From Mariniblastus sp. (GTDB lineage: Bacteria; Planctomycetota; Planctomycetia; Pirellulales; Pirellulaceae), in contig JAKVBG010000007.1 in NCBI GenBank assembly GCA_022447605.1, forward strand, positions 62,001-126,000: a stretch of DNA of 64,000 nt, written 5' to 3'. The notes beneath the pieces were generated by a model, which saw only the letters and a program-made list of their open reading frames with translations, was not told the DNA's origin and made no database searches. Of the stretch, positions 52,511 through 62,600 are shown in pieces. Positions within the stretch are counted from its first letter, which is position 1. The number at the start of each line of letters is the position of its first letter. The position numbers and the translations under genes were made by a program.

Positions 52511-55500
52511 CTATTTCTCTTTTCCGCGGTTAAACAGCTGGTTCAGTCCGTTTCGCCAGCCCTCTTCCAAGCGGTCGCCCACATCTTCCTGCAGGATGCG
52601 GTTGAATTGTCCCTCCAGTCGATCCAGTTCTTCGTTCACTTTTCCGCCCAGCGTTTCGCCTGCCTGTTCCAGTTGTCCCTGGACGACGTTGTTCAAGGCG
52701 GAGCGGGCTGTCTGTTTCAGGAAATCACGCGACAGGCCGGCGAGGGCCTGGCGATTCAATTTCGGTTGGGAAAGTGTGCCGGAGATCGGAATCTTGATCG
52801 ATTCCCCGCGCAGTCCCGCCAGCAGCGGTTCTTTTTCAATCCAGTGGTCCAGGATGTGAATCGAGGCAACAATGTCGAGGGTTTGATCGAAACCGACGGA
52901 CCCGCTGGTTTCTACATTGATTCCCTGGTAATTGAATTTCAGGTGATCATGGTATACACGTTCATCCTGCACCGCGAACTGCACAACCTGTTCCTGGAGT
53001 GTCATCCATTTCGTCTTGCGGGATTGATCGGCGATCGAAGGCTTGATCAACATCAGGATCTGATCGACCAGGGGCAATAGCTGGTGAGTCAGGGGGCCAG
53101 GCCCGATCGTCAGGTCTTTCAGGTGGACTTGGCCGCGGGCTGCGGATTGGTTTGGCTGCAGCAGAGGAACGCGGGCTCCCTGGATGGATAATCCGATAAT
53201 CCCATCGGCGGACGTGGCGTCGGCCAGGACGGGTGTTGCAAATTTCAGCCACTGCCGCGTATGTTCCTCGGTCAGTTGCAAGTCATTGAGGATGACACCC
53301 TGTTGCAGGGTCAGTACGGGGTCAGCCGTACTGAGGTCCAGTCGCGGAGAGAGTTTCGCGAGATTGCCGATGATGCCCGGGGAATCGCTTTCCAGTTGCA
53401 CGACCGAGTCATTCAGGCTGACCTTCAAATGACTGGGTGCGATGGGAATTTCCAACAGTTGTGCCTGCTTCCAGGCGATGTTGGTCTCGGCCTGTAATTG
53501 CCGATTGACCCAGGGGTCTGAACCATTGTCGGTTGCCTGTAGAGGTCCTTGGATCACGATATCCTGCCAGCCGGCGCCGCGAATCGTGACCAGGGGTCCC
53601 AGCCGTGACTGGATCAGTTGGCTGATCGCATCCCACTGGATGTTCCATTTGCCCTGGATATTGGCCATCCGTTGTGATTGGATCCCGTCAATCCTGCCGT
53701 TGCCGCGCAGGTCGACCAGTTTGGAGTCGACTTTGAGACCGCCAAACCAGACGGATTGAAACTGATTGTCAACAAACAGATTGGTGCTGAACAGGAGCTC
53801 GTCTTCCTGCCATAAAATGGAAGGTCCCTCCGGTAGCGGGCTGAGTGCCATCGGGTTGGCACGGGGGCCACTGGTGGGTGCCCCGACAGGTCCCGCTTCA
53901 CGGACTACCAACTGGGCGATACGAGCGGAGATCGCGCCACCGAGGGCCTTGTTTTTTTCCGTGAAATCAAGCTGCCCATTGGCGATGCCGCTGACGGCAA
54001 TCGAGCCGGCCGTCTGGCCCAGCCCCAGCCAGTTCCCGGCCCGTTGCAAGTCCATCTGGTAAGCGATCGGCCCTTTCAGCCGCAAGTCATCGGAACCGCC
54101 GATTGACAGATTGTTGGTGGTCAGGGCCAGGGCCGAGCTGGAGAGTGAGCCGCGACGTACCAGGACCCGGCCGGTTGCAAGTTCAACGTCGAGGTCTCCA
54201 CTGGCAACGACCCGTGGCTCTTCGATCTGGAGACGATCGGCGGCCAGGGCAAACCGATTGGCCGTCGCCGTCAGCTCGCGGATCTGCAGAATGCCATCGG
54301 ATATCTGTACGACGTACTTGGCGTTGAAACCACCCGCCAGGTCAAACGGCGGCAGCTCCACCAGGTTTCGCAGATGAACCAACCAGCGATCGAGTGAACC
54401 GGTCGTGGTGCAGGAGGCCTGGAGGCCGTCAAAGGGTTGGTTCTCTTGGGCGGGTTGGAGATCGTTCCAAGGCTGGAAGATCGGTTCCAGGCTCAGCGGT
54501 TGGAGAAGATCAACTGACAGGACCTCGCTTCCGACCAGCAGCCCGAGATGCCCCGCTTCGATCGAGGCCGTGCCGGACAGGTAGGGTTGGATTTTTCCGT
54601 TCAACTCGACTTGCATCTTCGGTTCGCTCCAGTGCCCAACCCCGGGCACGGAAAGGATCGGCTGTTCCACCACGAAATTTCCGTCAAATTGAAGCGGGGC
54701 AAGTTGGCCGGCCGGCGAGGCAACCCGGTTTTCCTGCCAACTGAGCCGCCCGCCGATCTGACCGGCTACCTGGTACGACGAGAGGTCCATCAGGTTGCCC
54801 AGTTGCTGTTTGAGTTCAGCCAGGTCACCCCGGAAGGTCAGGTTCCCCTGGGCCAGCGAGGCTTTGCCGACCAGCTCGAAAAAACCGGAGTCAACTGAGA
54901 GGTTCTCGATAATCACCTGGCCATTGTTCTCCGAGGCGGCCCCCGTGAGTCGCAACGGCCGATTCCAGGCGATCAATTGGTTGCCCTGTTGGGCCCGCAC
55001 GTTGGCCACATCCAGATTGAACATGATTCGCTGGACATCGGATTGGTTGCGGGTATTGGCGTGGAGTGTTGCCGTGCCGGAGGTGACTTGAACATCGTTT
55101 CGGAGGCGCAAGGTTTCGGGCAGCATTTGGAGGATGCTGGCCAGGTCGGCTTCGGCGTCCAGTTCGAAGGGAGAGGATGGCAGCTGGCCTTGGGCCGCCA
55201 GCTTGATCATTTGGGATACATCGAATTCGCCGTCTACTTTCAACTTGCCGACATCGGACTCGACGGAAAATCGATTTGCCGTGATGCGCTGGGGTGACAG
55301 GGCGAGTTGACCACTGGCGCCAATGCGCTGGATCGAGATCTGGTCTGAACCGAGGTAGGCCGGGGCCTGCAGGCGAATCGCCTCGGCATTGAGTCGCTCG
55401 GTATCGAGTGAGATGTGTGAGTTCAGGGAGTCGATGCGGACGGTCAAGTCACCAGTCAGGTTTCCCTGCATTTCAATTGGACCGGACCATCGATCGAACA

Positions 55501-56227
55501 ACGGCACGATTGCGTTCAAGGGGAACTGATCGGATTCCAGTTTGGCGTAAAGCGTTGAAGCGGTGGATTGGCTTTTGCCCGGACCGACGGCGCAGTCGAT
55601 CGACAGTTTGCCTGTGCCCGAGTCGTTGGTGGGTGTCTGTAAGGAAACCAGGCAGTGAACCGAATTCTGGCCGCTGCCGATCTTGAGATTCGCCTCGATC
55701 GCATCGAATTTCTGAACGGCATGGCCGGCCGGTCCCGAGAGCGACAACGTACCACCGGTGATGTCTATTTCCAGTTGAGGAAGGGAATCCAGGGAATCAG
55801 CGTCCGCTTGCAGATACTCGGCCAAGGCCGTTTCAAGATTGCTTCCCTCCCGGGTCAGTTCGATCTGGAGTGTCGGCTTGGCCAGTTCAATCCGACCCAG
55901 TTGTTCGGACCGCAGAAAGTCAATCAGTCGCTTGGACGTTGTGACTTGGGGCACTGAGGCGATGACCTGCCCATTTTCGTCCAGTAGTTCCAATCCGCGG
56001 ATGCGGATGGGAGAAAACCAGCCCGTGGAGATCGATTCCATTTGCACCTGGCCATGCAGATCGGACAGGGCCCAGTCGACCAGCCGTTGCCGGATGGGTC
56101 CCAGCAGGATCAACGAGGGGAGGAAATAGACCAACAGCATCAGGCCAGCCAGCAGGATCGCCAGGCGGCGCGGCCATTTCCTCTTCTGGGGGAGTTCGTT
56201 GGAGCTGTCGTGATTCGTTGAGGCCAT
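52511..56227 (-). CDS. AsmA/TamB-like envelope protein
   Basis: 1238 residues from MASTNHDSS at 56227. A single N-terminal helix (LAILLAGLMLLVYFLPSLILL) anchors a long periplasmic region made of repeated amphipathic beta strands with no cysteines apparent, and short conserved motifs such as ISTGWFSPIRIRGLEL and, at the C-terminus, HLKFNYQGINVETSGSVGFD and IPISGTLSQPKLN, which match the AsmA C-terminal block. A terminal amphipathic helix follows. AsmA-like proteins are proposed to bridge the envelope and carry phospholipids. It is divergent from the metal efflux operon. Confidence 0.85.
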   Translation of the reverse strand: MASTNHDSSNELPQKRKWPRRLAILLAGLMLLVYFLPSLILLGPIRQRLVDWALSDLHGQVQMESISTGWFSPIRIRGLELLDENGQVIASVPQVTTSKRLIDFLRSEQLGRIELAKPTLQIELTREGSNLETALAEYLQADADSLDSLPQLEIDITGGTLSLSGPAGHAVQKFDAIEANLKIGSGQNSVHCLVSLQTPTNDSGTGKLSIDCAVGPGKSQSTASTLYAKLESDQFPLNAIVPLFDRWSGPIEMQGNLTGDLTVRIDSLNSHISLDTERLNAEAIRLQAPAYLGSDQISIQRIGASGQLALSPQRITANRFSVESDVGKLKVDGEFDVSQMIKLAAQGQLPSSPFELDAEADLASILQMLPETLRLRNDVQVTSGTATLHANTRNQSDVQRIMFNLDVANVRAQQGNQLIAWNRPLRLTGAASENNGQVIIENLSVDSGFFELVGKASLAQGNLTFRGDLAELKQQLGNLMDLSSYQVAGQIGGRLSWQENRVASPAGQLAPLQFDGNFVVEQPILSVPGVGHWSEPKMQVELNGKIQPYLSGTASIEAGHLGLLVGSEVLSVDLLQPLSLEPIFQPWNDLQPAQENQPFDGLQASCTTTGSLDRWLVHLRNLVELPPFDLAGGFNAKYVVQISDGILQIRELTATANRFALAADRLQIEEPRVVASGDLDVELATGRVLVRRGSLSSSALALTTNNLSIGGSDDLRLKGPIAYQMDLQRAGNWLGLGQTAGSIAVSGIANGQLDFTEKNKALGGAISARIAQLVVREAGPVGAPTSGPRANPMALSPLPEGPSILWQEDELLFSTNLFVDNQFQSVWFGGLKVDSKLVDLRGNGRIDGIQSQRMANIQGKWNIQWDAISQLIQSRLGPLVTIRGAGWQDIVIQGPLQATDNGSDPWVNRQLQAETNIAWKQAQLLEIPIAPSHLKVSLNDSVVQLESDSPGIIGNLAKLSPRLDLSTADPVLTLQQGVILNDLQLTEEHTRQWLKFATPVLADATSADGIIGLSIQGARVPLLQPNQSAARGQVHLKDLTIGPGPLTHQLLPLVDQILMLIKPSIADQSRKTKWMTLQEQVVQFAVQDERVYHDHLKFNYQGINVETSGSVGFDQTLDIVASIHILDHWIEKEPLLAGLRGESIKIPISGTLSQPKLNRQALAGLSRDFLKQTARSALNNVVQGQLEQAGETLGGKVNEELDRLEGQFNRILQEDVGDRLEEGWRNGLNQLFNRGKEK

Positions 56228-56546
56228 GACGGAGTCTTCGAAGAACGGGTGGCAACTGTGGATACCTGGCTCGAATGACCAAGGCGTGACCGCCAGGTTG
56301 TGGGGTGTCACGGGCCCAATCATCTCCGGGGCAGCTGAATTCTAGGAGTCCAAAAGAAATAAACCTAGTCGAATCCAGGTCGCCAGGGGGGAGCACCGCC
56401 GGCTGATACTGCTAGCAATTGGCCCGATTGTCAGCCGCAGACTTTATCCAGATACCGCAGGGAGCATCCTTCAGGGGCTGCTTTATTCCTACAACCGGAA
56501 ATTTCGATACAACAGTAGAAGCTTCTTGATCAGTGTTCGTCCTGCA
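56228..56546. other. 319-base divergent intergenic region before the metal efflux operon
   Basis: It must hold promoters for the AsmA-like gene (minus) and the efflux operon (plus). No MerR-type spaced palindrome or other clear operator was found by eye. There is no regulator gene nearby. Confidence 0.45.
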
Positions 56547-58133
56547 ATGACTCGCTACTACCTGGTTCTGCTGTTGTTGGCCCTGCCTTGCCTGTTTTCA
56601 GGCTGCGCATCCGACGGCCGAATCACCCATTCCATGGCTCCCGGGGTTGATGATCCCCATTGGGCGGAAGGCCCCCGTTCGGTGCTGCGCCATCGTCCAC
56701 CGGCTGTCAGCCCGGATGACGATCCCAATCTGTACGTCATCGATGCGAAGGATGGCTATCTCAAACCGCGCAAGTCGAGCCCGTTGCCCGCCTCATCAGT
56801 CGACCAAACGGCGGTGCTCGATCCTCCGGACGAACTTACGCGGCTCTGTGAAACTACATTGCGCCGACAGGATCCGCACATCGGCCCCGCCCCGGATTTC
56901 CACCCGGCCGAAGACCCGCCCAGCGCGCAACCACCTGACGATCGGCAGTCGACGGAAATCGAAGGGCTGCATACTCTCGAGGACTTTGAGTCGTGGGCCC
57001 TGTCCACCAACCCGGTTGTCTTCGAGTTGCAGGCCAAACTCCAGTCGCTGCAGGGCAAGCTGGTGCAAGTCGGGCTGAGGCCGAACCCGGTGGTTGGCGT
57101 GAATGGCCAGGATATCAACGAGACGGGTGGAGCGGGCATGTACGGTGTCTTTTTCGGGCGGGAGTTGGTGCGAGGCAATAAGTTGCAGCTTTCCCGGTCG
57201 GTTGTCTGTGCCGAGATCGAGGTGGCCCAGCAGGAATTGAACGAAATGAAACAGCGGCTGGCAACCGATATTCGCGTGGCTTTCTACGACCTGCTGGTTG
57301 CCCAGGAGAAACTGGACCTGGCCAACTTGCTCGCTCAGATTGGCCAGGTGGCGGCCGACACGTCCGAAAAATTATTCGAGGCCAAAGAAGTTGCCCGCTC
57401 GGCCGTACTCCAAGCTCAGATGGAATCACAAAACGCTGTGGTGATTCGCGGGCAGGCGATTAACCAGGAGCAGGCCGCCCGACGAAGACTGGCGGCCCTG
57501 CTGGGTGAACCGGACTTGCCTGAACATCGTATCGAAGGGGACCTGCAGCAAATTTCCAGGTTGGCTGATTTTGAGCGGACCTACGACCAGTTGCTGGTAG
57601 ACAGCCCGGAACTGGCCAAGCTGTTCGAGAATATTCAGCGCGCCCGGCGTCAATTGACCAGGGAACGTGTTGAGCCGATTCCCAATGTTACCTGGCAGGC
57701 AACCGTGCAATTCGATACGGTGGGCGACACGGTAGTCTCCGGCTTCCAGGTCGGCTTTCCAATTCCCAAGTACAACCGGAATCAGGGGGCGATCCGCCAA
57801 GCGGAACAGGAGGTTGCCCGGGCCGAGTTTCGGGTCGAGAAAAAGGTATTGGAATTAAGGCAGCGCCTGGCAACGGCTTACGCCAATTACTCGCAGGCCA
57901 AGATCCAGGTCGACATTTACAGTCAGGAAATCCTGCCCAAGGCAAAATCGACTTTCGAGCTGATTTCCGAGGGCTACCGGCAGGGAGAGGTCGATTTTGT
58001 TTCGTTCCTGACGGCCCAACGGACGTACTTTGATGCCAACCTGGCCTATGTGTCGGGTTTGAAACAACTTTGGCAGGAACACAATTTAATCCAAGGCTTA
58101 CTTCTCAGTGCCAGCCTGAGCCATGAGAATTAG
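56547..58133 (+). CDS. Outer-membrane efflux lipoprotein (CusC/CzcC/TolC type)
   Basis: 528 residues from MTRYYLVL at 56547. The signal ends in a lipobox (LFSGC), so the protein is acylated. A proline-rich spacer of about 130 residues follows, longer than in CusC. The two helical/barrel repeats of outer-membrane factors follow from about residue 145 (ALSTNPVVFELQAKLQ) and from about residue 340, including LRQRLATAYANYSQAKIQVD and ISEGYRQGEVDFVSFL. It forms the trimeric exit duct for the adaptor and pump encoded next. Confidence 0.9.
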   Translation: MTRYYLVLLLLALPCLFSGCASDGRITHSMAPGVDDPHWAEGPRSVLRHRPPAVSPDDDPNLYVIDAKDGYLKPRKSSPLPASSVDQTAVLDPPDELTRLCETTLRRQDPHIGPAPDFHPAEDPPSAQPPDDRQSTEIEGLHTLEDFESWALSTNPVVFELQAKLQSLQGKLVQVGLRPNPVVGVNGQDINETGGAGMYGVFFGRELVRGNKLQLSRSVVCAEIEVAQQELNEMKQRLATDIRVAFYDLLVAQEKLDLANLLAQIGQVAADTSEKLFEAKEVARSAVLQAQMESQNAVVIRGQAINQEQAARRRLAALLGEPDLPEHRIEGDLQQISRLADFERTYDQLLVDSPELAKLFENIQRARRQLTRERVEPIPNVTWQATVQFDTVGDTVVSGFQVGFPIPKYNRNQGAIRQAEQEVARAEFRVEKKVLELRQRLATAYANYSQAKIQVDIYSQEILPKAKSTFELISEGYRQGEVDFVSFLTAQRTYFDANLAYVSGLKQLWQEHNLIQGLLLSASLSHEN

Positions 58134-58201
58134 GGTTCGACCCGGACCCTCGGTGCGGACCGAGTCGAGCCAAGCGGTTGCCAGTAGGAACAGAGCCTGA
58201 A

Positions 58202-59602
58202 ATGAAAAAGAAAACAGCCACCACTGCCAGCGTGTTCGTGTTGATCGGCCTGGCCACGGCGGCCGCATTGACCTACGGCTACTGGTTGCCCGTGCTGCGC
58301 GAATACTTTGTTTCGATGCAGGGTCGAAACGAACAGGCTGACACGCTCGACGGCGATACGGCCGACCCAGTCACCGACACTCCCCCCGGTCACGATTCGA
58401 GCCAGGCGGCTGAGTCCGAGGACTCTCTTCATCTTTCACCTGAAGCTCGGCAGAACATCGGCCTGACCACGGCCGTCGCATCGAGGCAGGACTTTACGAG
58501 GACCGTTGCCGTCCCGGCCGTGGTCGTGGAACGTCCTGGCCACTCCCAGATCGAGATCACAGCACCCATGACAGGTGTGATCAAGAACATCTTCATCCAG
58601 GAAGGGATGTCTGAGCAACCGGAAGATAATTTATTCAGCCTGAGACTTACCCACGAGGATGTGGTTGCCGCGCAGAGGGACTTTCTCAAGTTCCTGCAGG
58701 AGCGTGACGTGATCCAACGGGAGATTGACCGGCTGAAAAAGATTGGCACCGATATCATCCCCGAGCGACGGGTGATCGAGCAGCAGTACCAATACGATAA
58801 AGCAGAAGCTTCCATCAAGGCGCTGGAACAGAGTCTCATCCTGCACGGTTTGACGCCGGAACAGGTCGAGACGATTGCCCGGACCCGCGATGTGCTGAAG
58901 GAGATCAGTATCGTGGCCCCCGAGTATGAAGAGGGTGGGGGGGGTCAAAACATCGAACCGGTTTACCATGTCCAGCAGATTTCCGTGAACCGGGGCCAGA
59001 GCGTCGTTGCCGGCCAGAAACTGGGAACGCTGGCCAATCACAGTTTGCTTTTTGTCGAAGGCCAGGCGTTTGAAGAGGATGCCAAACGATTGGTCAATGC
59101 GATGAATTCAGGCCAGAACCTGAAAGTGGTCCCCGTATCGGGCCCAGCGGCCCAGGCCAGTGATTTGAAATTGTTGTTTGTGGCGGATCATGTGGAGCAG
59201 CAGTCGCGGGCGTTGAATTTCTACCTGTTGTTGCCCAACCGGCGGGTCGATCAGTCGGGTGATGTTTCCAGTGGTTCTGCCTTCCTTTCCTGGAAGTTTC
59301 GCCCCGGTCAACGGATGGAGATTCAATTACCAACGGATGAGACCTGGCAGGACCAGCTGGTTTTGCCTCCCGAGGCAGTGGTCGTCGAGGGCCCGAGCGC
59401 GTTTGTATTTAAACAGAGCGGCAATCATTTTGAACGGGTTGAAGTCCGCACGCTGTACCGGGACAAAAACGTCGTTGTGGTTGAGGATGAGGGGCAACTT
59501 GCGGGAAAGACTCTGGTCATGAGCGGCGCCTACGAAATGTACTTGGCCTTGAAGAACCAGGCTGGCGGCGGGGTGGACCCGCAGCACGGCCACAGCCACT
59601 GA
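58202..59602 (+). CDS. Periplasmic adaptor (CusB/CzcB-type membrane fusion protein)
   Basis: 466 residues from MKKKTATT at 58202. A signal-anchor (VFVLIGLATAAALTYGYWL) precedes a lipoyl/barrel-sandwich half (VTAPMTGVIKNIFIQEG-like, about 125-150), an alpha-helical hairpin, the second lipoyl half (VNRGQSVVAGQKLGTLANH) and beta-barrel domains (RPGQRMEIQLPTDE, VVLPPEAVV-like). It links the inner-membrane pump to the outer duct. The C-terminus ends in a His-rich HGHSH that could bind metal. Confidence 0.9.
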   Translation: MKKKTATTASVFVLIGLATAAALTYGYWLPVLREYFVSMQGRNEQADTLDGDTADPVTDTPPGHDSSQAAESEDSLHLSPEARQNIGLTTAVASRQDFTRTVAVPAVVVERPGHSQIEITAPMTGVIKNIFIQEGMSEQPEDNLFSLRLTHEDVVAAQRDFLKFLQERDVIQREIDRLKKIGTDIIPERRVIEQQYQYDKAEASIKALEQSLILHGLTPEQVETIARTRDVLKEISIVAPEYEEGGGGQNIEPVYHVQQISVNRGQSVVAGQKLGTLANHSLLFVEGQAFEEDAKRLVNAMNSGQNLKVVPVSGPAAQASDLKLLFVADHVEQQSRALNFYLLLPNRRVDQSGDVSSGSAFLSWKFRPGQRMEIQLPTDETWQDQLVLPPEAVVVEGPSAFVFKQSGNHFERVEVRTLYRDKNVVVVEDEGQLAGKTLVMSGAYEMYLALKNQAGGGVDPQHGHSH

Positions 59603-59650
59603 GTGGAGACGGTTGCGGAATCGCCATTGGATGGAAATACAGAGTAAACG

Positions 59651-62600
59651 ATGCTGTCTTCTTTCTTGAACGGAATCATACGGTTTTCACTGCACCACCG
59701 GGTGCTGGTGGCGGGGATTGCCTCGGCACTGGTGTTGTATGGTGGTTGGCAGATGACTCAGTTGCCGATCGATGTGTTCCCTGATCTGAACCGTCCCCGT
59801 GTGGTCGTGATGACCGAAGCGCACGGCCTGGCGCCCGAGGAAGTGGAGACTTTGGTCACCTTCCCCATGGAAACTGCTCTGAATGGAGCGGCTGGTGTGC
59901 AGACGGTCCGCTCCTCATCGGGTGTGGGATTGTCGGTGATATACGTGGAATTTGACTGGGGCACCGATATCTACGACGACCGTCAAATCGTGGCCGAACG
60001 TTTAGCACTGGTTCGTGAGCAGCTGCCCCAGGGCGTCAATCCGCAACTGGCCCCTATTTCTTCGTTGATGGGCCAGATCGTATTGGCCGGGATGATCAGC
60101 GTGCCGAACGAAAAAACGTTATTGTTCACCACGGGTCGACTCGACCCGGCTGCGACCGGGCAGCTTGACTCGGGCCAGTTGCCGGCAGAACTGAGAAAGG
60201 CCCTCGATCAACGTGGGGTTCCGTTGTCTCCCGACTTGGCCGTTGGGACGAATGTAATCGGTGAACAGTGGTCGATTCAGGACCGGGAAACGGGTCGCTG
60301 GTGGACCGCGCGGCGGCTCGATTCAGGAGTTTTTGAGATTCATCGCCGCACTTCGCCGATGGATTTGCGCACGATTGGCGACTGGATTGTTCGCCAACAG
60401 CTCCTGACAATTCCCGGTGTTTCGCAGGTGTTTGTGATGGGGGGAGAGCGCAAACAGTTCCAGGTTCTGGTGGATCCCAACCTGCTGCTCAAGTACGGGC
60501 TCTCATTGCCTCAGGTTGAGCGGGCATTGGCCCGCAGCAACCAGAACTCGACCGGTGGCTACCTCGACGAACAAGGGCCAAATGAATACCTGGTGCGGGC
60601 CCTGGGGCGGGTTCAGTCAGCAGAAGACATCCGCAATGTCGTCATACTGGAAAGGGACCGCCAGTCCATCACGCTGGGCCAGGTCGCCCGCGTCGTTGAA
60701 GGGGCGAAGGTGGCGCGCGGCGACAGCGCGGCGTACGAGCGCACGGCAAGCGATCGACCGGGCAACCACTTCCAGGGTGGACCCTCGGTGGTCTTGACGA
60801 TTACCAAGCAACCGGGCGCCGATACGGTGGATGTAACCAATCGAATCGATGCCATGATTGCCGGGCTGGAAGGCCGCTTGCAGGATGACGTGACCTTGAC
60901 GACCCGGCTCTACCGGCAAAAGGGTTTTATTGACTTGGCGATCGAGAATGTCGTCGAGGCGCTGCGCGATGGCGGGATCCTGGTCGTCATCATCCTGTTC
61001 CTGTTCCTGCTCAATTTTCGCACGACGTTCATTACCCTCACCGCGATCCCTTTGTCGATCGTGATGACGGCCCTTGTGTTCAAGTGGTTCGGGTTGTCGA
61101 TCAACACGATGACCCTGGGCGGTCTCGCGGTGGCCATTGGAGAACTGGTCGATGATGCAATCGTTGATGTGGAGAATATTTTTCGCCGTCTGAAAGAGAA
61201 TCGCAGGAAGGAAAATCCCAGGAACTCGCTGTTGGTGGTCTTCCAGGCGAGTGTTGAAATTCGCAACTCGATCGTTTTTGGCACGATGATTGTCGTGTTG
61301 GTGTTCATCCCCCTGTTTGCGCTGGGCGGCATGGAGGGCCGGCTGTTTACTCCGTTGGGGATCGCCTACATCGTTTCGATTCTCAGCTCACTGCTAGTCT
61401 CGTTAACCGTGACGCCCGTCCTCTCTTACTGGCTGCTCGGCCGGAGTCGTGCGGGGCACACGAAGCGACCGGAACGCGATTCGTTTGTGCTGGTCGGTCT
61501 CAAGGGGTTGGCCGGCCTGGTGATCCGGGCCAGCCTGCGGCTTTCCCTGCCGATCCTGGCCATCGCGGCCGTGGCGGTCGCCATCTCGGGAATCGCGCTG
61601 TACACACTGGAGAGGGATTTCCTGCCACCGTTCGATGAGGGGGCGGTTCAGATCAATGTGTTGATGCCACCCGGCACGTCGCTGGCCAAGTCGCAGGACG
61701 TGGCGCGGATGGCCGATCGACGACTGCAGGCAATCCCGGAAATTCAAACACTGGTGCGCCGTACGGGTCGGGCGGAATTGGACGAGCATGCCATGGGAGT
61801 CAATGTATCGGAGATTGTCGCCTCGCTCGATACGGACAGTCCCCGCAGCCGAAAGGAGATCCTGGATGACATTCGCCTGTCGATGCAGGAGATCCCCGGT
61901 ATCGTGGTCAGTGTCGAGCAGCCGCTGGCCCACCTGATTTCCCATCTGTTGTCGGGTGTCAAGGCGCAAATCGCCATCAAGCTGTATGGCAACGACCTGG
62001 CTACCTTGCGGCGCAATGCGTCTCGTATCAAGTCGGCGATCGAGGCGATTCCCGGCGTCACGGATCTGCAGGTGGAGCAGCAGGTTGAAATCCCTCAATT
62101 GAGGATCGAGGTCCGAGGGGACCAGTTGCGACAATTTGGTCTGACCCGAGCGGATGTGACCGAGTTTGTCGAGACGGCGATGAACGGCCAGGTGGTCTCG
62201 GACGTGCTGGAAGGACAGAAGAAGTTCGATTTGATGGTGCGGCTCGACGAGTCGTTTCGCGAGGATATCAACACACTGGGCCGACTCAGCATGGACCTGC
62301 CAGGTGGTGGTAAAACGATGCTGGAAAACGTGGCCGACCTGCGCATCGGAACCGGCCCCAACACGATCAACCGGGAGAATGTCCAGAGACGTATCGTGGT
62401 TCAGTGCAACGTGTCGGGGCGCGGATTGGTGGATGTGGTACAGGAAATCAAAGAGAAAGTTGCCCCGCTGGAAAAGGAACTGCCATCAGGTTATTTCGTT
62501 GAGTACGGTGGTCAATTTGAAAGTCAGCAAAGTGCCTCGCGCCTGATTGCCATCCTGTTCAGTATTTCCCTGTTGGCGATGGTCCTCGTTCTGTACTCCA

